Numbered from the stretch's first letter, positions 1-9,874 are shown. The stretch: 64,000 nt of DNA from Spirosoma luteum DSM 19990 (GCF_000374065.1 NZ_KB893246.1:248001-312000), one strand, 5' to 3'. Notes: generated by a model not told the origin, from the letters alone. Made by a program: numbers and translations.

Positions 1-511
1 AACGCTCCTGCTCAATCTGCTCGAAAACATTTACGCCAGCCACGAGAAGGTACTGATTTTTACCCAGTATCGCGAAATGGGTGAGTTACTCGCTCAGTTC
101 ATCGAGCAGGCGTTTGGCATACCCCCACTCTTTCTGCATGGCGGCACATCACGTCCCGAGCGCGACCGGATGGTAGATCAGTTTCAAAAAAACCGTTCCG
201 ACCATACCTTTATTCTGTCGTTAAAAGCTGGTGGTACAGGGCTGAATTTAACACAGGCCAACCATGTCATCCATTACGATTTGTGGTGGAATCCAGCGGT
301 AGAAAGTCAGGCTACCGACCGGGCTTTTCGTATTGGCCAAACCAAGAACGTGCTGGTTTACCGGTTGATGAATCAGGGAACGCTGGAAGAAAAAATTGAT
401 GCCATGATCCGCTCTAAACGCGAACTTGCCGACCTCAGCGTGAAAACCGGCGAAACATGGCTGGGCGATTTGAGCGATGCTGAGTTGAAGGAGCTGGTGA
501 GTTTAGGGTAA
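1..511 (+). CDS. SNF2-family DEAD-like helicase, C-terminal fragment (5' end outside window)
   Basis: The frame is open from base 2, so this is the 3' end of a longer gene; the ATG at 77 is internal. The visible ~169 residues are the second RecA-like lobe of an SNF2/RapA-type ATPase. The conserved motif V/VI block is seen as LSLKAGGTGLNL, then DLWWNPAVESQATDRAFRIGQ, in which the arginines contact ATP. The ending after a short acidic tail (LSDAELKELVSLG) is usual for bacterial SNF2 helicases. Such proteins are dsDNA-translocating ATPases; the specific role cannot be told without the N-terminus (often SWIM or SNF2_N domains). A hairpin follows the stop codon. The family call is certain, the function open. 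Confidence 0.93.
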   Translation, partial: TLLLNLLENIYASHEKVLIFTQYREMGELLAQFIEQAFGIPPLFLHGGTSRPERDRMVDQFQKNRSDHTFILSLKAGGTGLNLTQANHVIHYDLWWNPAVESQATDRAFRIGQTKNVLVYRLMNQGTLEEKIDAMIRSKRELADLSVKTGETWLGDLSDAELKELVSLG

Positions 512-517
512 ATGAAG

Positions 518-556
518 CACTCATCAGCTGGAGCCTGAAAGCCCAACTGATGAGTG
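518..556 (+). terminator. hairpin after the helicase gene
   Basis: Arms 518-531 and 543-556 pair over 14 positions with one mismatch around an 11-nt loop, seven bases after the helicase stop. There is no clear U-tract, so this is inferred to be a terminator or 3'-end stabiliser from position and structure only. Confidence 0.5.
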
Positions 557-677
557 ACTTGAATCCAATCCTCGGCCTTGCAAAAAAGGGGAAGGTTAAT
601 TAGAAAAGAAGCAGAAAGACTGATGGCGGATATAACGGTGTAAATCTCGGTAGTTCTGACCTATACGCACCTTCCGA

Positions 678-713
678 TTTGGGACATCTTTCGATGTATT
701 TGGGACATTTTTC
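678..713. repeat. 15-bp direct repeat, two copies 21 bp apart
   Basis: TTTGGGACATCTTTC (678-692) is repeated as TTTGGGACATTTTTC (699-713), one mismatch in 15 and a 21-bp period (two helical turns). It lies just downstream of the 3' end of the hybrid sensor gene and near no start codon. It may be a paired protein-binding site or a remnant of an insertion-sequence end that carries multiple repeats; neither is shown. Confidence 0.6.
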
Positions 714-727
714 ATCTGATACCCCAC

Positions 728-3700
728 TTAAACAGGCGTCGATCCACTTACTTTTCTTTTTTCGACAAATTGCGTTGGGGTCTGATGGTAAAAATCCTTA
801 AAGCTTTTAGTGAAGTGCGTAGCTGCCTTAAACCCGACCAATTCAGCTGTTTCGGTTACGTTTTTACCAGCCAGTAATAGCTCAGTCGCTCTACGAAGCC
901 TATAGTGGCGAATCAGTTCGCTGGGGGACTCCATCTGGGTCAGGCTGCTTACTTTGCGCTGGAGCGTCTTACGGCTCATTGATAACTGGTCTGCCAGCCA
1001 GTCGACATTAAGTGATGTGTTTGACAGATTTTCATCAAGGAGCGCATGAAACTCCTGTAAGAAAGGATCATGCACCATCTCCGATGAAAGGGGTTCATCC
1101 GGGTTCGACAATTGTTGAGAATACCGTTGCCGTAGTTTCTGCTGATGATCCAGGAGGTTACGTATCCGTAATCGAATTTCTCCCATCTGAAAGGGCTTGG
1201 TCAGGTATTCATCCGCGCCTTTTTCCAATGCGGCCATTTTGTTATCCTGAGCGGTTTTAGCCGTCAGCAAGATAACCGCTATATGACTGGTGAGAGGATT
1301 GGTTTTGATCCGCCCGGTCAATTCGTATCCATCCATTTTCGGCATCATCAGATCCGAGATAACAATATCGGGCAGTTCTTCCTGGATTAATCGCCAACCC
1401 TCTTCGCCATCAACAGCACTCAATACCTGGTAGGATTCCGCTAATTCACTGGCCACGAATTGCCGTAATTCGTTATTATCTTCAACAAATAGTATCAGTG
1501 GTTTACTTGATTCGCCAACGGGAATTTTGTGGGGAAGCACTGCCGTTTCTTCGTTAGAAAAGCCATAATTATCTGGCTTGATGCCAGGCATCGGCACGGG
1601 CAATGGCAATGCAGTATCACTGGTTTCAGGTATCGGAGCAATGGGTAATAGTAACGTGAATCGGGTTCCTTCGTTTGGCTTGCTTTCTACGGCAACATTA
1701 CCCTGAACTATCTCAACTAACTCTTTCACCAGTGCCAGGCCGATACCTGTACCCTCATATGCACGGGTACGCGAGTCATCGACCTGATAAAAACGATCAA
1801 AAATATGCGGTAATTTTTCGGGCGGAATCCCAATGCCCGTATCGGCTACTGTAATATGAACCAGCGAACGGCCTTCCTTTTTATCGCCGTCTGCGAGTCC
1901 CAGTGTAACAGAAACCTGCCCATCCGGCCCCGTAAATTTTATAGCATTCGATAATAGGTTCGACAAAACCTTTCCCCATTTGTCGGCATCGAACAAACCT
2001 TCTGGTATCGATTCATTAGCCGTGTAAGACAATTGTACTCCTTTTTGTTCGGCCATCTGCCGGAAGGAGTTTACCAGCTGTTCAACAAACTCCGTTGCAT
2101 TTCCCCGCATTAAGGAAATAGTCATTCCACCCGCTTCCAGTTTAGAGAGATCAAGCAGCTGGCTGATGAGATGGAGTAGTTTGTCGGCATTTCCCTGAAC
2201 AAGCCCTAGCTTCTGGCGGGTCGTTTGGTCAAATTTATCCTCCTTCAACAAACTCTCGACCGGGCCAATAATCAGTGATAGCGGTGTGCGGAATTCATGC
2301 GTGATGTTGGAGAAAAATCGGCTCTTCATTTCATCAAGCACTTTCAGCTGCCTGGCATCCCGCTGGCTCAGTTCCATTTCCTGTTTCTGTCGTATCCGAT
2401 TTGTATAAAAACGGATATACCCGGTAAGACCACTAACCAGAAAAACCGCGTATAATCCGTACGCCCACCAGGTAGCCCACCAGGGCGGCTGGACAATGAA
2501 ATGGATGGCAGCCTCTTTCCGATTCCAGATTCCATCACTATTAGCCGCCTTCACCCGAAACGTATACTCTCCGGGAGCCAGATTTGGATAAGTTGCATAG
2601 CGTTCATTAACGTTTGTTACCCACTGCTCATCTACACCAACAAGTTGATGGGCATACTGATTTTGTTCGGGTAGCACGTACGTTAATGCTGCAAACTCAA
2701 ACGACAGGAAATTCTCATTGTATTTCAGCACAAGTGTGCTGTCGGTCGGTGGTCTGGGCTTTTCCATCACCTTTAAGCCGGTGATATAGACCGGAAACGG
2801 CCGTTTGTTGCTACATATCTGGTTTGGATTGAAGTACACAACACCGTTCAGGCTTCCGAAAAAGACGTGGTTATTACGGCGAAAGGCAGCGTTCTCCAGA
2901 AACGTACTGCTGGGCAGGCCATCGCCAACGTCATAGGTAAGAACCGTTTTTGTTTGTGGGTCAAACCGGCAAATTCCTTTGTTCGTACTGAACCAGATAT
3001 GACCGGCATTATCGGAGGTAATACTGGTAATGCTGTTGCCCGGTAGACCATCACGGGTGGTAATGGCAGAAAACTGCTCCGTTCGGGGGTCGAACCAGTT
3101 TAAACCGCCCTGATGCGTACCAACCCAGATAATACCCTTGTCATCTTCATAAATTGCTCTGACTTCATTGCTGTTCAGGCGTCCGGCTCCCCCGGCTACG
3201 TACTGGGTAAACTGACCCGTTTTGGGATTCAGCCGGCACACACCATATCGGGATACCAGTACCCATATGTCGCCGGTTTGGCTAACGACCAGCCCGGCTA
3301 TGTACTTATCGAGTAATCCATTTTTACTCCCCGGCTTATAGGTATAATACCGGTAGCGGTGCGTACGGCTATCGAATGAAGCGATGCCGCCGTCGCCGGC
3401 AATCCATACAGGCCCTCCTTTTCGTTGGCTGATAAATTCGACGTGTACGCTGTCTGACGGGAATTTAAGGTACCGATTTGTTTTATAATCCAGATAATAG
3501 AGGTTGTTCCAGGTGCCTACCCACATTCCTTCTGGCCCACTTGGAAACAGCGTATGTATGTAGTTTCTTGTTTGATCTGGTTCAGGTGGCAAATTCTTCA
3601 GCCGATTGGTCTGCAAATCAACCCGGTACACGGTCCGCTCGTTGGTGAACCACAGGCGATTGAGACTGTCGACAAGTAAGCTCCTTGCTTTGTTTGCCGA

Positions 3701-4831
3701 CAGGTTAACGGTACTTGTGTTGGGTATTACCTGGTAGGACAGAAACGGTTTGCTGGGTGCATTTTCACGATCAATGCCATTGTCAGTACCCACCCACATT
3801 ATTCCCGCCCGATCATGATAAACGGCTTGCGCATTATTACTGCTTATTCCCGTTCGATTGGCAGGGTCAGGATGGTACGTAAAAACGGTATGATTTACCG
3901 GATCAATGCGTTGCAATCCATTGGTAGTACCTACCCATACGGCACCTGCCGTATCCCGATGGATTGAATTCAGATAGACATAAGGATTAATCTGTCCGCC
4001 CGGATTATAGGAAACCAGTTGAAAGGGCTCATGACGCAGATCGATCTGGAATAATCCATGCCCTGCCGTACCCAGCCAAAGGGTATTTTTATCATCCAGA
4101 TAAAATGAAATAAAGGTTGGCTGAAGCCCATTCTCTGCGGGAGCCGACATCAGCGTGAACTTACGCGTTAGTCGGTCAAACAGATATAGTCCCCGCAACG
4201 TAGCTACCCAAAAACGGTGTTGCCGATCCTCAAAAACGGTCTTGATGGGTATGTCGGGTTTCGGTGATCGATACAGGGCGAAATGATGGGTATCGGGATC
4301 GTAGCGGGCCAGTCCGCCGAAGGTACCCAGCCATAGAATACCCCGTTGATCTTCATAGATGGAGTGCTGGTTATTCCACCGTCCCGCGCTTTCGGCTTGG
4401 ATTGGGTGGGGCGTAACCTGACCTGTTTTCTTATTAATCTCGTGCAGGCCACCTCCTTCCGTTACAGCCCAAAGTCGGTCTTTCCGGTCTTCGCACATAC
4501 CAGAAATTACATTATTCTGTAAACTCCGGTTTTTATCATTTAGGTCGGCCTGAAGAACAGTGAATTTGTAGCCATCGTATTTGGAAAGCCCTTCATTGGT
4601 GCCAAACCAGATATAGCCTTCCCGATCCTGAAGAATACAATTTACTGAATTATTAGAAAGACCGTCTTTAACAGATAGGTGTATGAAGGTGTTACTTTTC
4701 GCCAACGAAAAAGCCGCGCTCAAACTATCAGACCGATAGTGCTGAGCGAGGCTTTCTGTATTACATACCAGTAAAAATATGATCAGATAATTGCGCAAGG
4801 GACATTCATCAATGCATAAAATCGTCGGCAA
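728..4831 (-). CDS. hybrid two-component system protein: sensor propeller, histidine kinase, receiver and AraC-type regulator in one chain
   Basis: A ~1,360-residue HTCS-type regulator. In order: signal segment; ~14 two-component propeller repeats (WFGTNEGLSKYDG, WLGTFGGLARYDP, WVGTHQGGLNWFD) forming a periplasmic sensor to about residue 690; Y_Y_Y domain (~710-780); membrane helix at ~785-807 (WWATWWAYGLYAVFLV); HisKA with phosphoacceptor H845 (THEFRTPL); HATPase with N box (NLLSNAIKF) and DTGIGIP; receiver with phospho-acceptor D1160 (SDLMMPKMDG); C-terminal AraC/XylS helix-turn-helix (~1257-1360). The protein should sense a periplasmic carbohydrate-related ligand and bind DNA itself. The start is uncertain: 4831 is a TTG, and the TTG at 4798 gives a cleaner signal peptide (RNYLIIFLLVCN, ending ESLAQ). 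It lies directly after the dehydrogenase/esterase block on the same strand, separated by a hairpin, so it probably controls that block. Confidence 0.95.
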   Translation of the reverse strand: MPTILCIDECPLRNYLIIFLLVCNTESLAQHYRSDSLSAAFSLAKSNTFIHLSVKDGLSNNSVNCILQDREGYIWFGTNEGLSKYDGYKFTVLQADLNDKNRSLQNNVISGMCEDRKDRLWAVTEGGGLHEINKKTGQVTPHPIQAESAGRWNNQHSIYEDQRGILWLGTFGGLARYDPDTHHFALYRSPKPDIPIKTVFEDRQHRFWVATLRGLYLFDRLTRKFTLMSAPAENGLQPTFISFYLDDKNTLWLGTAGHGLFQIDLRHEPFQLVSYNPGGQINPYVYLNSIHRDTAGAVWVGTTNGLQRIDPVNHTVFTYHPDPANRTGISSNNAQAVYHDRAGIMWVGTDNGIDRENAPSKPFLSYQVIPNTSTVNLSANKARSLLVDSLNRLWFTNERTVYRVDLQTNRLKNLPPEPDQTRNYIHTLFPSGPEGMWVGTWNNLYYLDYKTNRYLKFPSDSVHVEFISQRKGGPVWIAGDGGIASFDSRTHRYRYYTYKPGSKNGLLDKYIAGLVVSQTGDIWVLVSRYGVCRLNPKTGQFTQYVAGGAGRLNSNEVRAIYEDDKGIIWVGTHQGGLNWFDPRTEQFSAITTRDGLPGNSITSITSDNAGHIWFSTNKGICRFDPQTKTVLTYDVGDGLPSSTFLENAAFRRNNHVFFGSLNGVVYFNPNQICSNKRPFPVYITGLKVMEKPRPPTDSTLVLKYNENFLSFEFAALTYVLPEQNQYAHQLVGVDEQWVTNVNERYATYPNLAPGEYTFRVKAANSDGIWNRKEAAIHFIVQPPWWATWWAYGLYAVFLVSGLTGYIRFYTNRIRQKQEMELSQRDARQLKVLDEMKSRFFSNITHEFRTPLSLIIGPVESLLKEDKFDQTTRQKLGLVQGNADKLLHLISQLLDLSKLEAGGMTISLMRGNATEFVEQLVNSFRQMAEQKGVQLSYTANESIPEGLFDADKWGKVLSNLLSNAIKFTGPDGQVSVTLGLADGDKKEGRSLVHITVADTGIGIPPEKLPHIFDRFYQVDDSRTRAYEGTGIGLALVKELVEIVQGNVAVESKPNEGTRFTLLLPIAPIPETSDTALPLPVPMPGIKPDNYGFSNEETAVLPHKIPVGESSKPLILFVEDNNELRQFVASELAESYQVLSAVDGEEGWRLIQEELPDIVISDLMMPKMDGYELTGRIKTNPLTSHIAVILLTAKTAQDNKMAALEKGADEYLTKPFQMGEIRLRIRNLLDHQQKLRQRYSQQLSNPDEPLSSEMVHDPFLQEFHALLDENLSNTSLNVDWLADQLSMSRKTLQRKVSSLTQMESPSELIRHYRLRRATELLLAGKNVTETAELVGFKAATHFTKSFKDFYHQTPTQFVEKRKVSGSTPV

Positions 4832-4844
4832 CCGTTACTGACTT

Positions 4845-4888
4845 CGTTTATTGGTCAATTGAGTATGAGCTCAATTGACCAATAAACG
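4845..4888 (-). terminator. 19-bp perfect hairpin between dehydrogenase and sensor genes
   Basis: Arms 4845-4863 and 4870-4888 are perfect 19-bp complements with a 6-nt loop. The structure begins 6 bases past the stop of the Gfo/Idh/MocA gene on the minus strand. AT-rich and without a long U-tract, it probably ends transcription of the upstream operon or protects its 3' end. Confidence 0.65.
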
Positions 4889-4893
4889 GTAAT

Positions 4894-6270
4894 CTACACT
4901 TTTTTAGGATCGGGATGCGTCCAGGGATCGCGGTATGAACGGCTAAGAAGCTTTGTGGCTTCTTTATCCCCGACGACTTCACGCTTTTGGGGATCATACA
5001 CCAGTGGCCGACCGGTTTTCATGGACATATTAGCCAGAATGCAACTAGCCGTAGAAATGTGTCCCTCTTCAATATCTGCCACGGGGCGGCTCTGCCTGTC
5101 GATAGCATCCAGAAAGTTGAGCATATGCAGCCGGGTAGCTGGTGCCGCATTCAGCTCAATTTTTGGATTGGTTGCCTCGGTCACATCCTCCGGGTATTTT
5201 TCCTTTTCGTACAGCACGTCAAAGTGCATTTTCTCGCCTTTTCCGTCTGGAATAAAGTCGGCCTGCATTGTACTGGCCCATAGTGTACCTTTGTCGCCAT
5301 AGAGCGTAAATGACCAGGGGTAGTCAGGGTTATTGGGTGTTCCCCAGGTTTTATGATGCCACACACAGTTTAGTTCGTCATACTCGAAAAGGGCAGATTG
5401 CGTATCGGAAATATTCGATTTTCCTTCTTTCTGGACATAAATTCCCCCCGTTGAACTAATACGTTTTGGCCAGCCAAGCTTCAGCATCCAGCGCACCGTG
5501 TCGAACATGTGAACGCACATATCACCGGTTATACCATTGCCATATTCCATAAATGTCCGCCACCACCGTACGTGGGGCAGGCCATCATAAGGCCGGAGGG
5601 GTGCAGGTCCCGTCCACATATTATAGTCCAGAAAGTCAGGAATAGCCTGTACAGGCGGATTGCCATTGTTCCGCATATGAAGGTCGCAGGCCATTTCTAC
5701 GTGAGAAATTTTGCCTAATAAACCGGCATCAACGATTTTCTTTTTGACTTCAATCAGGTGGGGCGTACTTTTTCGCTGTGTGCCTACCTGCACCACTTTA
5801 TTGTATTTCCGGGCGGCCGCTACCATGGCTTCTCCCTCCATCACATCCACGCTGATGGGCTTCTGCACATACACGTTGGCACCGGCTTTAACCGCATCAA
5901 TCATTTGCAGCGCGTGCCAGTGGTCTGGTGTGCCGATGAGTACGATATCCATCTCATTCTCGGCCAGCATCTTTTGGTAATCCCCATATAGTTTAGGCGT
6001 TTTACCCGATTTCTGCCGCTGACTCACCAATTTAGCGGCATCGGCCAGCATATGTTTATCCACATCGCAAAGAGCGACGACCTCTACCGGAGCGACCTGA
6101 ATAAGGCGAAATAAATCACTTTTACCGTACCAGCCAGTACCAATAAGGCCAACACGCATGGTTTTAGCCGGATAAATAAGGTCCATGCCTCTGGCTCCAA
6201 ACGTGGAAAGGGCGAGGGAGGCTGTGGTACCCTGTAAAAAACGACGACGGTTAATATTGAACAGTTCCAT
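4894..6270 (-). CDS. Gfo/Idh/MocA-family oxidoreductase with Tat signal
   Basis: A 458-residue NAD(P)-dependent dehydrogenase. The N-terminus has a twin-arginine signal (NRRRFLQG, residues 7-14), so it is probably exported folded with its cofactor. The Rossmann dinucleotide motif is GTGWYG (44-49), and VQKP (K137) matches the family's EKP active-site lysine. The C-terminal GFO_IDH_MocA_C half includes a D-x-x-x-H pattern (GDMCVHMFDTVRW). Substrates of this family are sugars, inositols or keto-sugars; the exported Bacteroidota group is often linked to glycoside breakdown. It is last in the minus-strand row after the GMC oxidase, cytochrome protein and esterase. The exact substrate is unknown. 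Confidence 0.9.
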   Translation of the reverse strand: MELFNINRRRFLQGTTASLALSTFGARGMDLIYPAKTMRVGLIGTGWYGKSDLFRLIQVAPVEVVALCDVDKHMLADAAKLVSQRQKSGKTPKLYGDYQKMLAENEMDIVLIGTPDHWHALQMIDAVKAGANVYVQKPISVDVMEGEAMVAAARKYNKVVQVGTQRKSTPHLIEVKKKIVDAGLLGKISHVEMACDLHMRNNGNPPVQAIPDFLDYNMWTGPAPLRPYDGLPHVRWWRTFMEYGNGITGDMCVHMFDTVRWMLKLGWPKRISSTGGIYVQKEGKSNISDTQSALFEYDELNCVWHHKTWGTPNNPDYPWSFTLYGDKGTLWASTMQADFIPDGKGEKMHFDVLYEKEKYPEDVTEATNPKIELNAAPATRLHMLNFLDAIDRQSRPVADIEEGHISTASCILANMSMKTGRPLVYDPQKREVVGDKEATKLLSRSYRDPWTHPDPKKV

Positions 6271-6316
6271 GAGAATTGGGGATTGCAGGCTCAGAGCCGG
6301 GATTTAGGTAGCTAAT

Positions 6317-7483
6317 TTAATGTAAGAGCGCCAGTACTGCTTCGTCGCCCATAACGGCATTGGCCGGACGTGGGTGGTCGGCAGTAAATACCTGTAAGTC
6401 GGTTGGCGTAAGTAATTTATTGGGGGTTTCGTCAATCTGTCCGTCTTTCAGCACACGGTTCAAATCCAGTTTCAGATGTTGAGCGAGAAACCGATAGGCA
6501 GCCGCGCGTTTGCTGGGGCCATAGTCGTGGCCTTCATTGGGCAGGTGAACATTTTTCACCCGGTCTTTTGCTCCGTAATACCCATAGATGTTCTGAACAT
6601 AGGGAAACTCAACTTCCGGCGTATGCTTGGTCCAGTCTTTTCCATCCGAAATAAGCAGCATGGGCCGGGGTGCTGCCAGCGCTGCAATGTCAACATTACT
6701 GGTTTGATGCGTCGGGCGTTTGTGAATCGGCATGCCACTCTCGCAGGTACAACCGCCAAAAAAGTACGATGATACCATTACCACCGGCACCGAAACCTTT
6801 ACCCGCGAATCGAGAGCCGTCAGCAGGAACGTCTGCGTTCCCCCACCCGATTCGCCCGTTACACCGATACGTGTCGTATCTACGTCGGGCAAGCTGGTCA
6901 GAAAATCCAGCGAACGAATGCCGTTCAGGGCTTGTAAGGTCAACGCTTTGGAAATCTTATGGTCGCTTTGCTTTGAATCACCATAGCCAAGCATGTCGTA
7001 AATAAAAACAACGGCTCCCATGCGGGCCAGCGTAGCGCACCGCTGCTGAGCCTGCTCCAGAAAACGGGCATCCTGGTTTTGTGCGTGCCCATGCGGACAA
7101 AGGATACCGGCCGCTTTTCCGGTTGATTTTATTGGACGATATAGATTGCCCGTTACAAAAAGACCCGGCAAACTCTCGAACGCTACATTCTCTACCGTGT
7201 AGCCATCCATGGTCCGAACACTGTGCCGAATAGGTTTAAGCGGGGCAAATCTTGGCTTGGCTGGCAAATCCATTCCTTCTCGTATTCCCTTCCGAATCAT
7301 GGCAGCACGGGCTTCCCAACTGGCTTTGTCGTGGTAAGTACTGGCGAACGTCTGTAGTGCCTTAGCCCCTTCTTCTTCCGTAAAATAAGCACCCTGGCAC
7401 AAGTCGGGCCGGTTAGGGTTAGGCTGGGCAATGGCGGTGGCGATGCTCAGGATGTAACAGATAATTACGTTCTTAATCGTCAT
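6317..7483 (-). CDS. secreted alpha/beta-hydrolase, acetyl-xylan-esterase-like
   Basis: A 388-residue exported hydrolase with a signal peptide ending about TAIAQ (residue 20). The alpha/beta-hydrolase elements are an oxyanion strand (GILCPHGHAQN, 127-136), the nucleophile elbow GESGGG with Ser212, a likely acid at Asp280 or Asp283 (LLISDGKDWT) and His319 (NEGHDYG). The arrangement resembles dienelactone-hydrolase-like acetyl-xylan esterases and their uncharacterised relatives. In this row of genes it would remove acyl groups from, or cleave, a sugar derivative in the periplasm. Spacing to the dehydrogenase is 46 bp and to the cytochrome gene 21 bp, so an operon is likely. Hydrolase fold certain, substrate not. 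Confidence 0.85.
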   Translation of the reverse strand: MTIKNVIICYILSIATAIAQPNPNRPDLCQGAYFTEEEGAKALQTFASTYHDKASWEARAAMIRKGIREGMDLPAKPRFAPLKPIRHSVRTMDGYTVENVAFESLPGLFVTGNLYRPIKSTGKAAGILCPHGHAQNQDARFLEQAQQRCATLARMGAVVFIYDMLGYGDSKQSDHKISKALTLQALNGIRSLDFLTSLPDVDTTRIGVTGESGGGTQTFLLTALDSRVKVSVPVVMVSSYFFGGCTCESGMPIHKRPTHQTSNVDIAALAAPRPMLLISDGKDWTKHTPEVEFPYVQNIYGYYGAKDRVKNVHLPNEGHDYGPSKRAAAYRFLAQHLKLDLNRVLKDGQIDETPNKLLTPTDLQVFTADHPRPANAVMGDEAVLALLH

Positions 7484-7504
7484 GGTTATGTCAAGAGAAT
7501 TAGC

Positions 7505-9835
7505 TCATTCGCCCACTCTTTCGAGGTCAGCCAGCGTCCAGGCTTTGGTTCGTCCGGTGGTTTGCTCCCGGATTCTTTTTACATCTTCGGGTTGCACAAA
7601 GGGCTTATAACTACGGCGTTTCACAATTTCCGGTGGTGGCCCACTACCCGCTGGCTGCGTACCCGCCGGACGAACATAGGGTGGGAAATTGCCGGTGTAG
7701 CCAAATTCGTAGCGGATATAACTAAGCACGGAAGCAATCCATTCGTCGTCGTTGGCACTCATGGATGGCATCACATCAGGATAGGTTTTCTCATCCACCG
7801 GACCCGACAATCCATGCAGCAAAATCTTGATTAGTACATCCTTGTCGCCCACAACCCGCTTGGATGCAAACAAAGGGGGCGCTACCATACTACTGCCTCC
7901 AACGGCCATGCCTTTACCATCGGGTCCGTGGCAGGTTGCACACAGGGTTTTGAAGGTATTGGCACCCGCCAGCACCCGGTTTCGGTCAACGGGTTCGAGC
8001 CGGCCGAGCCGCGAGCCGTAGGTTTTTACCGCGTCATTTTTTAACAGGCTTTTTTGGGTACCAGCCAGCATTTCATTGCCGGCGTTCTGCTCCATCAATT
8101 CAGCGGCCAGCGCATGGGCAGCGGGCAACTTGCTCTGATGCAGGGAGAGCACCAACTGAGTTCTGACATCGTAACTGGGGTCGTTTTTCAACTCCCGCAG
8201 CTTATCAATCATCTGGCTGTCGTCCTGTTTTACGTACCGCTCCCCAATCCAGACCGCAGCCCGGCGTAGTTGTGGGTTTTCGTCTTTCATTACCCGAACT
8301 AACAGGTCTTTATCAATGGCGTCCAGGCCTTCCAAGGTCCACAAAGCGTGCAGACGACCCAGGCTATTGGCATTACTAGTCACCATCTGTTTCAGGGCTG
8401 GCACAACCGATTTATCGCCCAGCGTAACGAGTTGCTTCTGGGCATTATCGCGCCACCAGCCGTTCGGATGGTCGAGGTAAGCAATTAGTTTGCTGGCGGG
8501 TTCGTCCAGCATATGCGGCATTGGCCCCGGCTTCATCCCGTCGTGTACCAGTCGGTAGATGCGGCCATGCTGCACGTTTTTGTCCAGCCCCAGCCGTTTA
8601 ATCTGTGGACGGAGGTAAGAGCCTTCGGGCGTCCACTGTGATTCCTGAATAATGCCCCGGTTCATATCTACAATGTAGAGGCACCCGTCCGGCCCGGTGT
8701 AGGTGTTTACCGGACGGAAGTTCATATCAGTTGAGGCAATGAATTCCTGCTGCTTATACGCGTTTTCGAGCGTTAATTTTCCATTGGTATTAATCACTTT
8801 AGCGCGTCGGATAATCCGGGCGACGGGCTCCCCAATCAGGTAGTCGCCCACCAGATCGGCCGGGAGTTTATCACCCCGAAAAATGGACTGGCCATTACTG
8901 GCCGTAAAATGATTGAGGGTACTGTCGGGCAATCGAAGCCGGAGTAATCCCCCCTGAACGTCGGGCGTTCGCATGATAGGCCATACGGCGGTGAACTCGC
9001 TCGAATATTGATCCGGAAATTCCAGTGCCCCGTAAACCGGGTTTATCTGAAAGCCGGATGCCGGAATTTCGCCCCCGGCCCGCGAGAAGAACAACCGACC
9101 GTAGTTATCATGCGTCAATCCCCATTGCCCATTGGAACCGCTAACCAGCGAATCCGCTTTTAACATGCCATCTTTATATCGAAACCGTACCGGATCGACA
9201 GTTACGTAAATCCAGTTGTCGAGGTTCCAGTCCAGGCCGCTGCGCTGATGTTCGAGGTTACCGGGTGCTTTTTTACCCAGCTGATAAACGGGCTTTTTAG
9301 CATCTGCTACGCCATCGCCATTGGTATCTTTATAACTCCAGATATCGTAGGTGTCAGTTTCGTTGACCAGCAGTTCATGGTCGACGCACAGTAACATGCG
9401 GGGGAGTAACAGCTTGTCGATAAAGACGGAGCTTTTGTCCATTTTTCCGTCATTATTTGTGTCTTCGAGCAACATGACCCGGCTAACGGGAGCATGTTCG
9501 TTGGTGCCGTCCACGTCCTGCATATAGGTATCCATTTCTGCCACATACATCCGGGCATTACCATCCCAGGCTATGGCTACTGGTTCCCGAATCATCGGAT
9601 CGCTGGCAACCAGTTCCATATGATAGCCCTTAGGTACCCGAAACGACCGCAAACTTTGCTCCGGCGTTAACTGACCTGGTGATGGGTTCACGGTAAAAGC
9701 AGGAACAGTATCGGCCTGATGGGAAGCCTGTTGGGTACTCTGACCAACAGATTGACTGGTTCGCTGAGCAACCTGGCAGGTGACAACCAGCATGGAGACT
9801 ACAGTAAGCCCCGGTAGCCAAAAGATGCGCTTCAT
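7505..9835 (-). CDS. lipoprotein with sugar-dehydrogenase-type propeller, HEAT-like region and cytochrome c domain
   Basis: A 776-residue protein of the 'membrane-bound dehydrogenase' type. The N-terminus is a lipoprotein-like signal (VSMLVVTC). Residues ~55-430 form a soluble-dehydrogenase-like propeller (LVASDPMIREPVAIAWD; GRIYRL). Residues ~450-610 are HEAT-like helical repeats. A class I cytochrome c follows, with C632-x-x-C635-H636 (CATCHGPDGKG) and a probable axial Met in DVMPSMSANDDEW. Such proteins are anchored in the periplasm and pass electrons. Lying right after a GMC flavoprotein, its heme domain is a natural electron acceptor for it (inference). A PQQ- or heme-binding role for the propeller cannot be settled here. 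Confidence 0.88.
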   Translation of the reverse strand: MKRIFWLPGLTVVSMLVVTCQVAQRTSQSVGQSTQQASHQADTVPAFTVNPSPGQLTPEQSLRSFRVPKGYHMELVASDPMIREPVAIAWDGNARMYVAEMDTYMQDVDGTNEHAPVSRVMLLEDTNNDGKMDKSSVFIDKLLLPRMLLCVDHELLVNETDTYDIWSYKDTNGDGVADAKKPVYQLGKKAPGNLEHQRSGLDWNLDNWIYVTVDPVRFRYKDGMLKADSLVSGSNGQWGLTHDNYGRLFFSRAGGEIPASGFQINPVYGALEFPDQYSSEFTAVWPIMRTPDVQGGLLRLRLPDSTLNHFTASNGQSIFRGDKLPADLVGDYLIGEPVARIIRRAKVINTNGKLTLENAYKQQEFIASTDMNFRPVNTYTGPDGCLYIVDMNRGIIQESQWTPEGSYLRPQIKRLGLDKNVQHGRIYRLVHDGMKPGPMPHMLDEPASKLIAYLDHPNGWWRDNAQKQLVTLGDKSVVPALKQMVTSNANSLGRLHALWTLEGLDAIDKDLLVRVMKDENPQLRRAAVWIGERYVKQDDSQMIDKLRELKNDPSYDVRTQLVLSLHQSKLPAAHALAAELMEQNAGNEMLAGTQKSLLKNDAVKTYGSRLGRLEPVDRNRVLAGANTFKTLCATCHGPDGKGMAVGGSSMVAPPLFASKRVVGDKDVLIKILLHGLSGPVDEKTYPDVMPSMSANDDEWIASVLSYIRYEFGYTGNFPPYVRPAGTQPAGSGPPPEIVKRRSYKPFVQPEDVKRIREQTTGRTKAWTLADLERVGE

Positions 9836-9849
9836 AGGTTTAAGTCTAA

Positions 9850-9874
9850 ACTAAAATCAAAAGATGATTTTAGT
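9850..9874 (-). terminator. 10-bp hairpin between the GMC and cytochrome genes
   Basis: Perfect 10-bp arms (9850-9859 and 9865-9874) with a 5-nt AAAGA loop lie in the 84-bp spacer between two genes that appear to share an operon. It could act as a partial terminator or as an mRNA-processing or stability element; it is weak and AT-rich. Confidence 0.35.
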
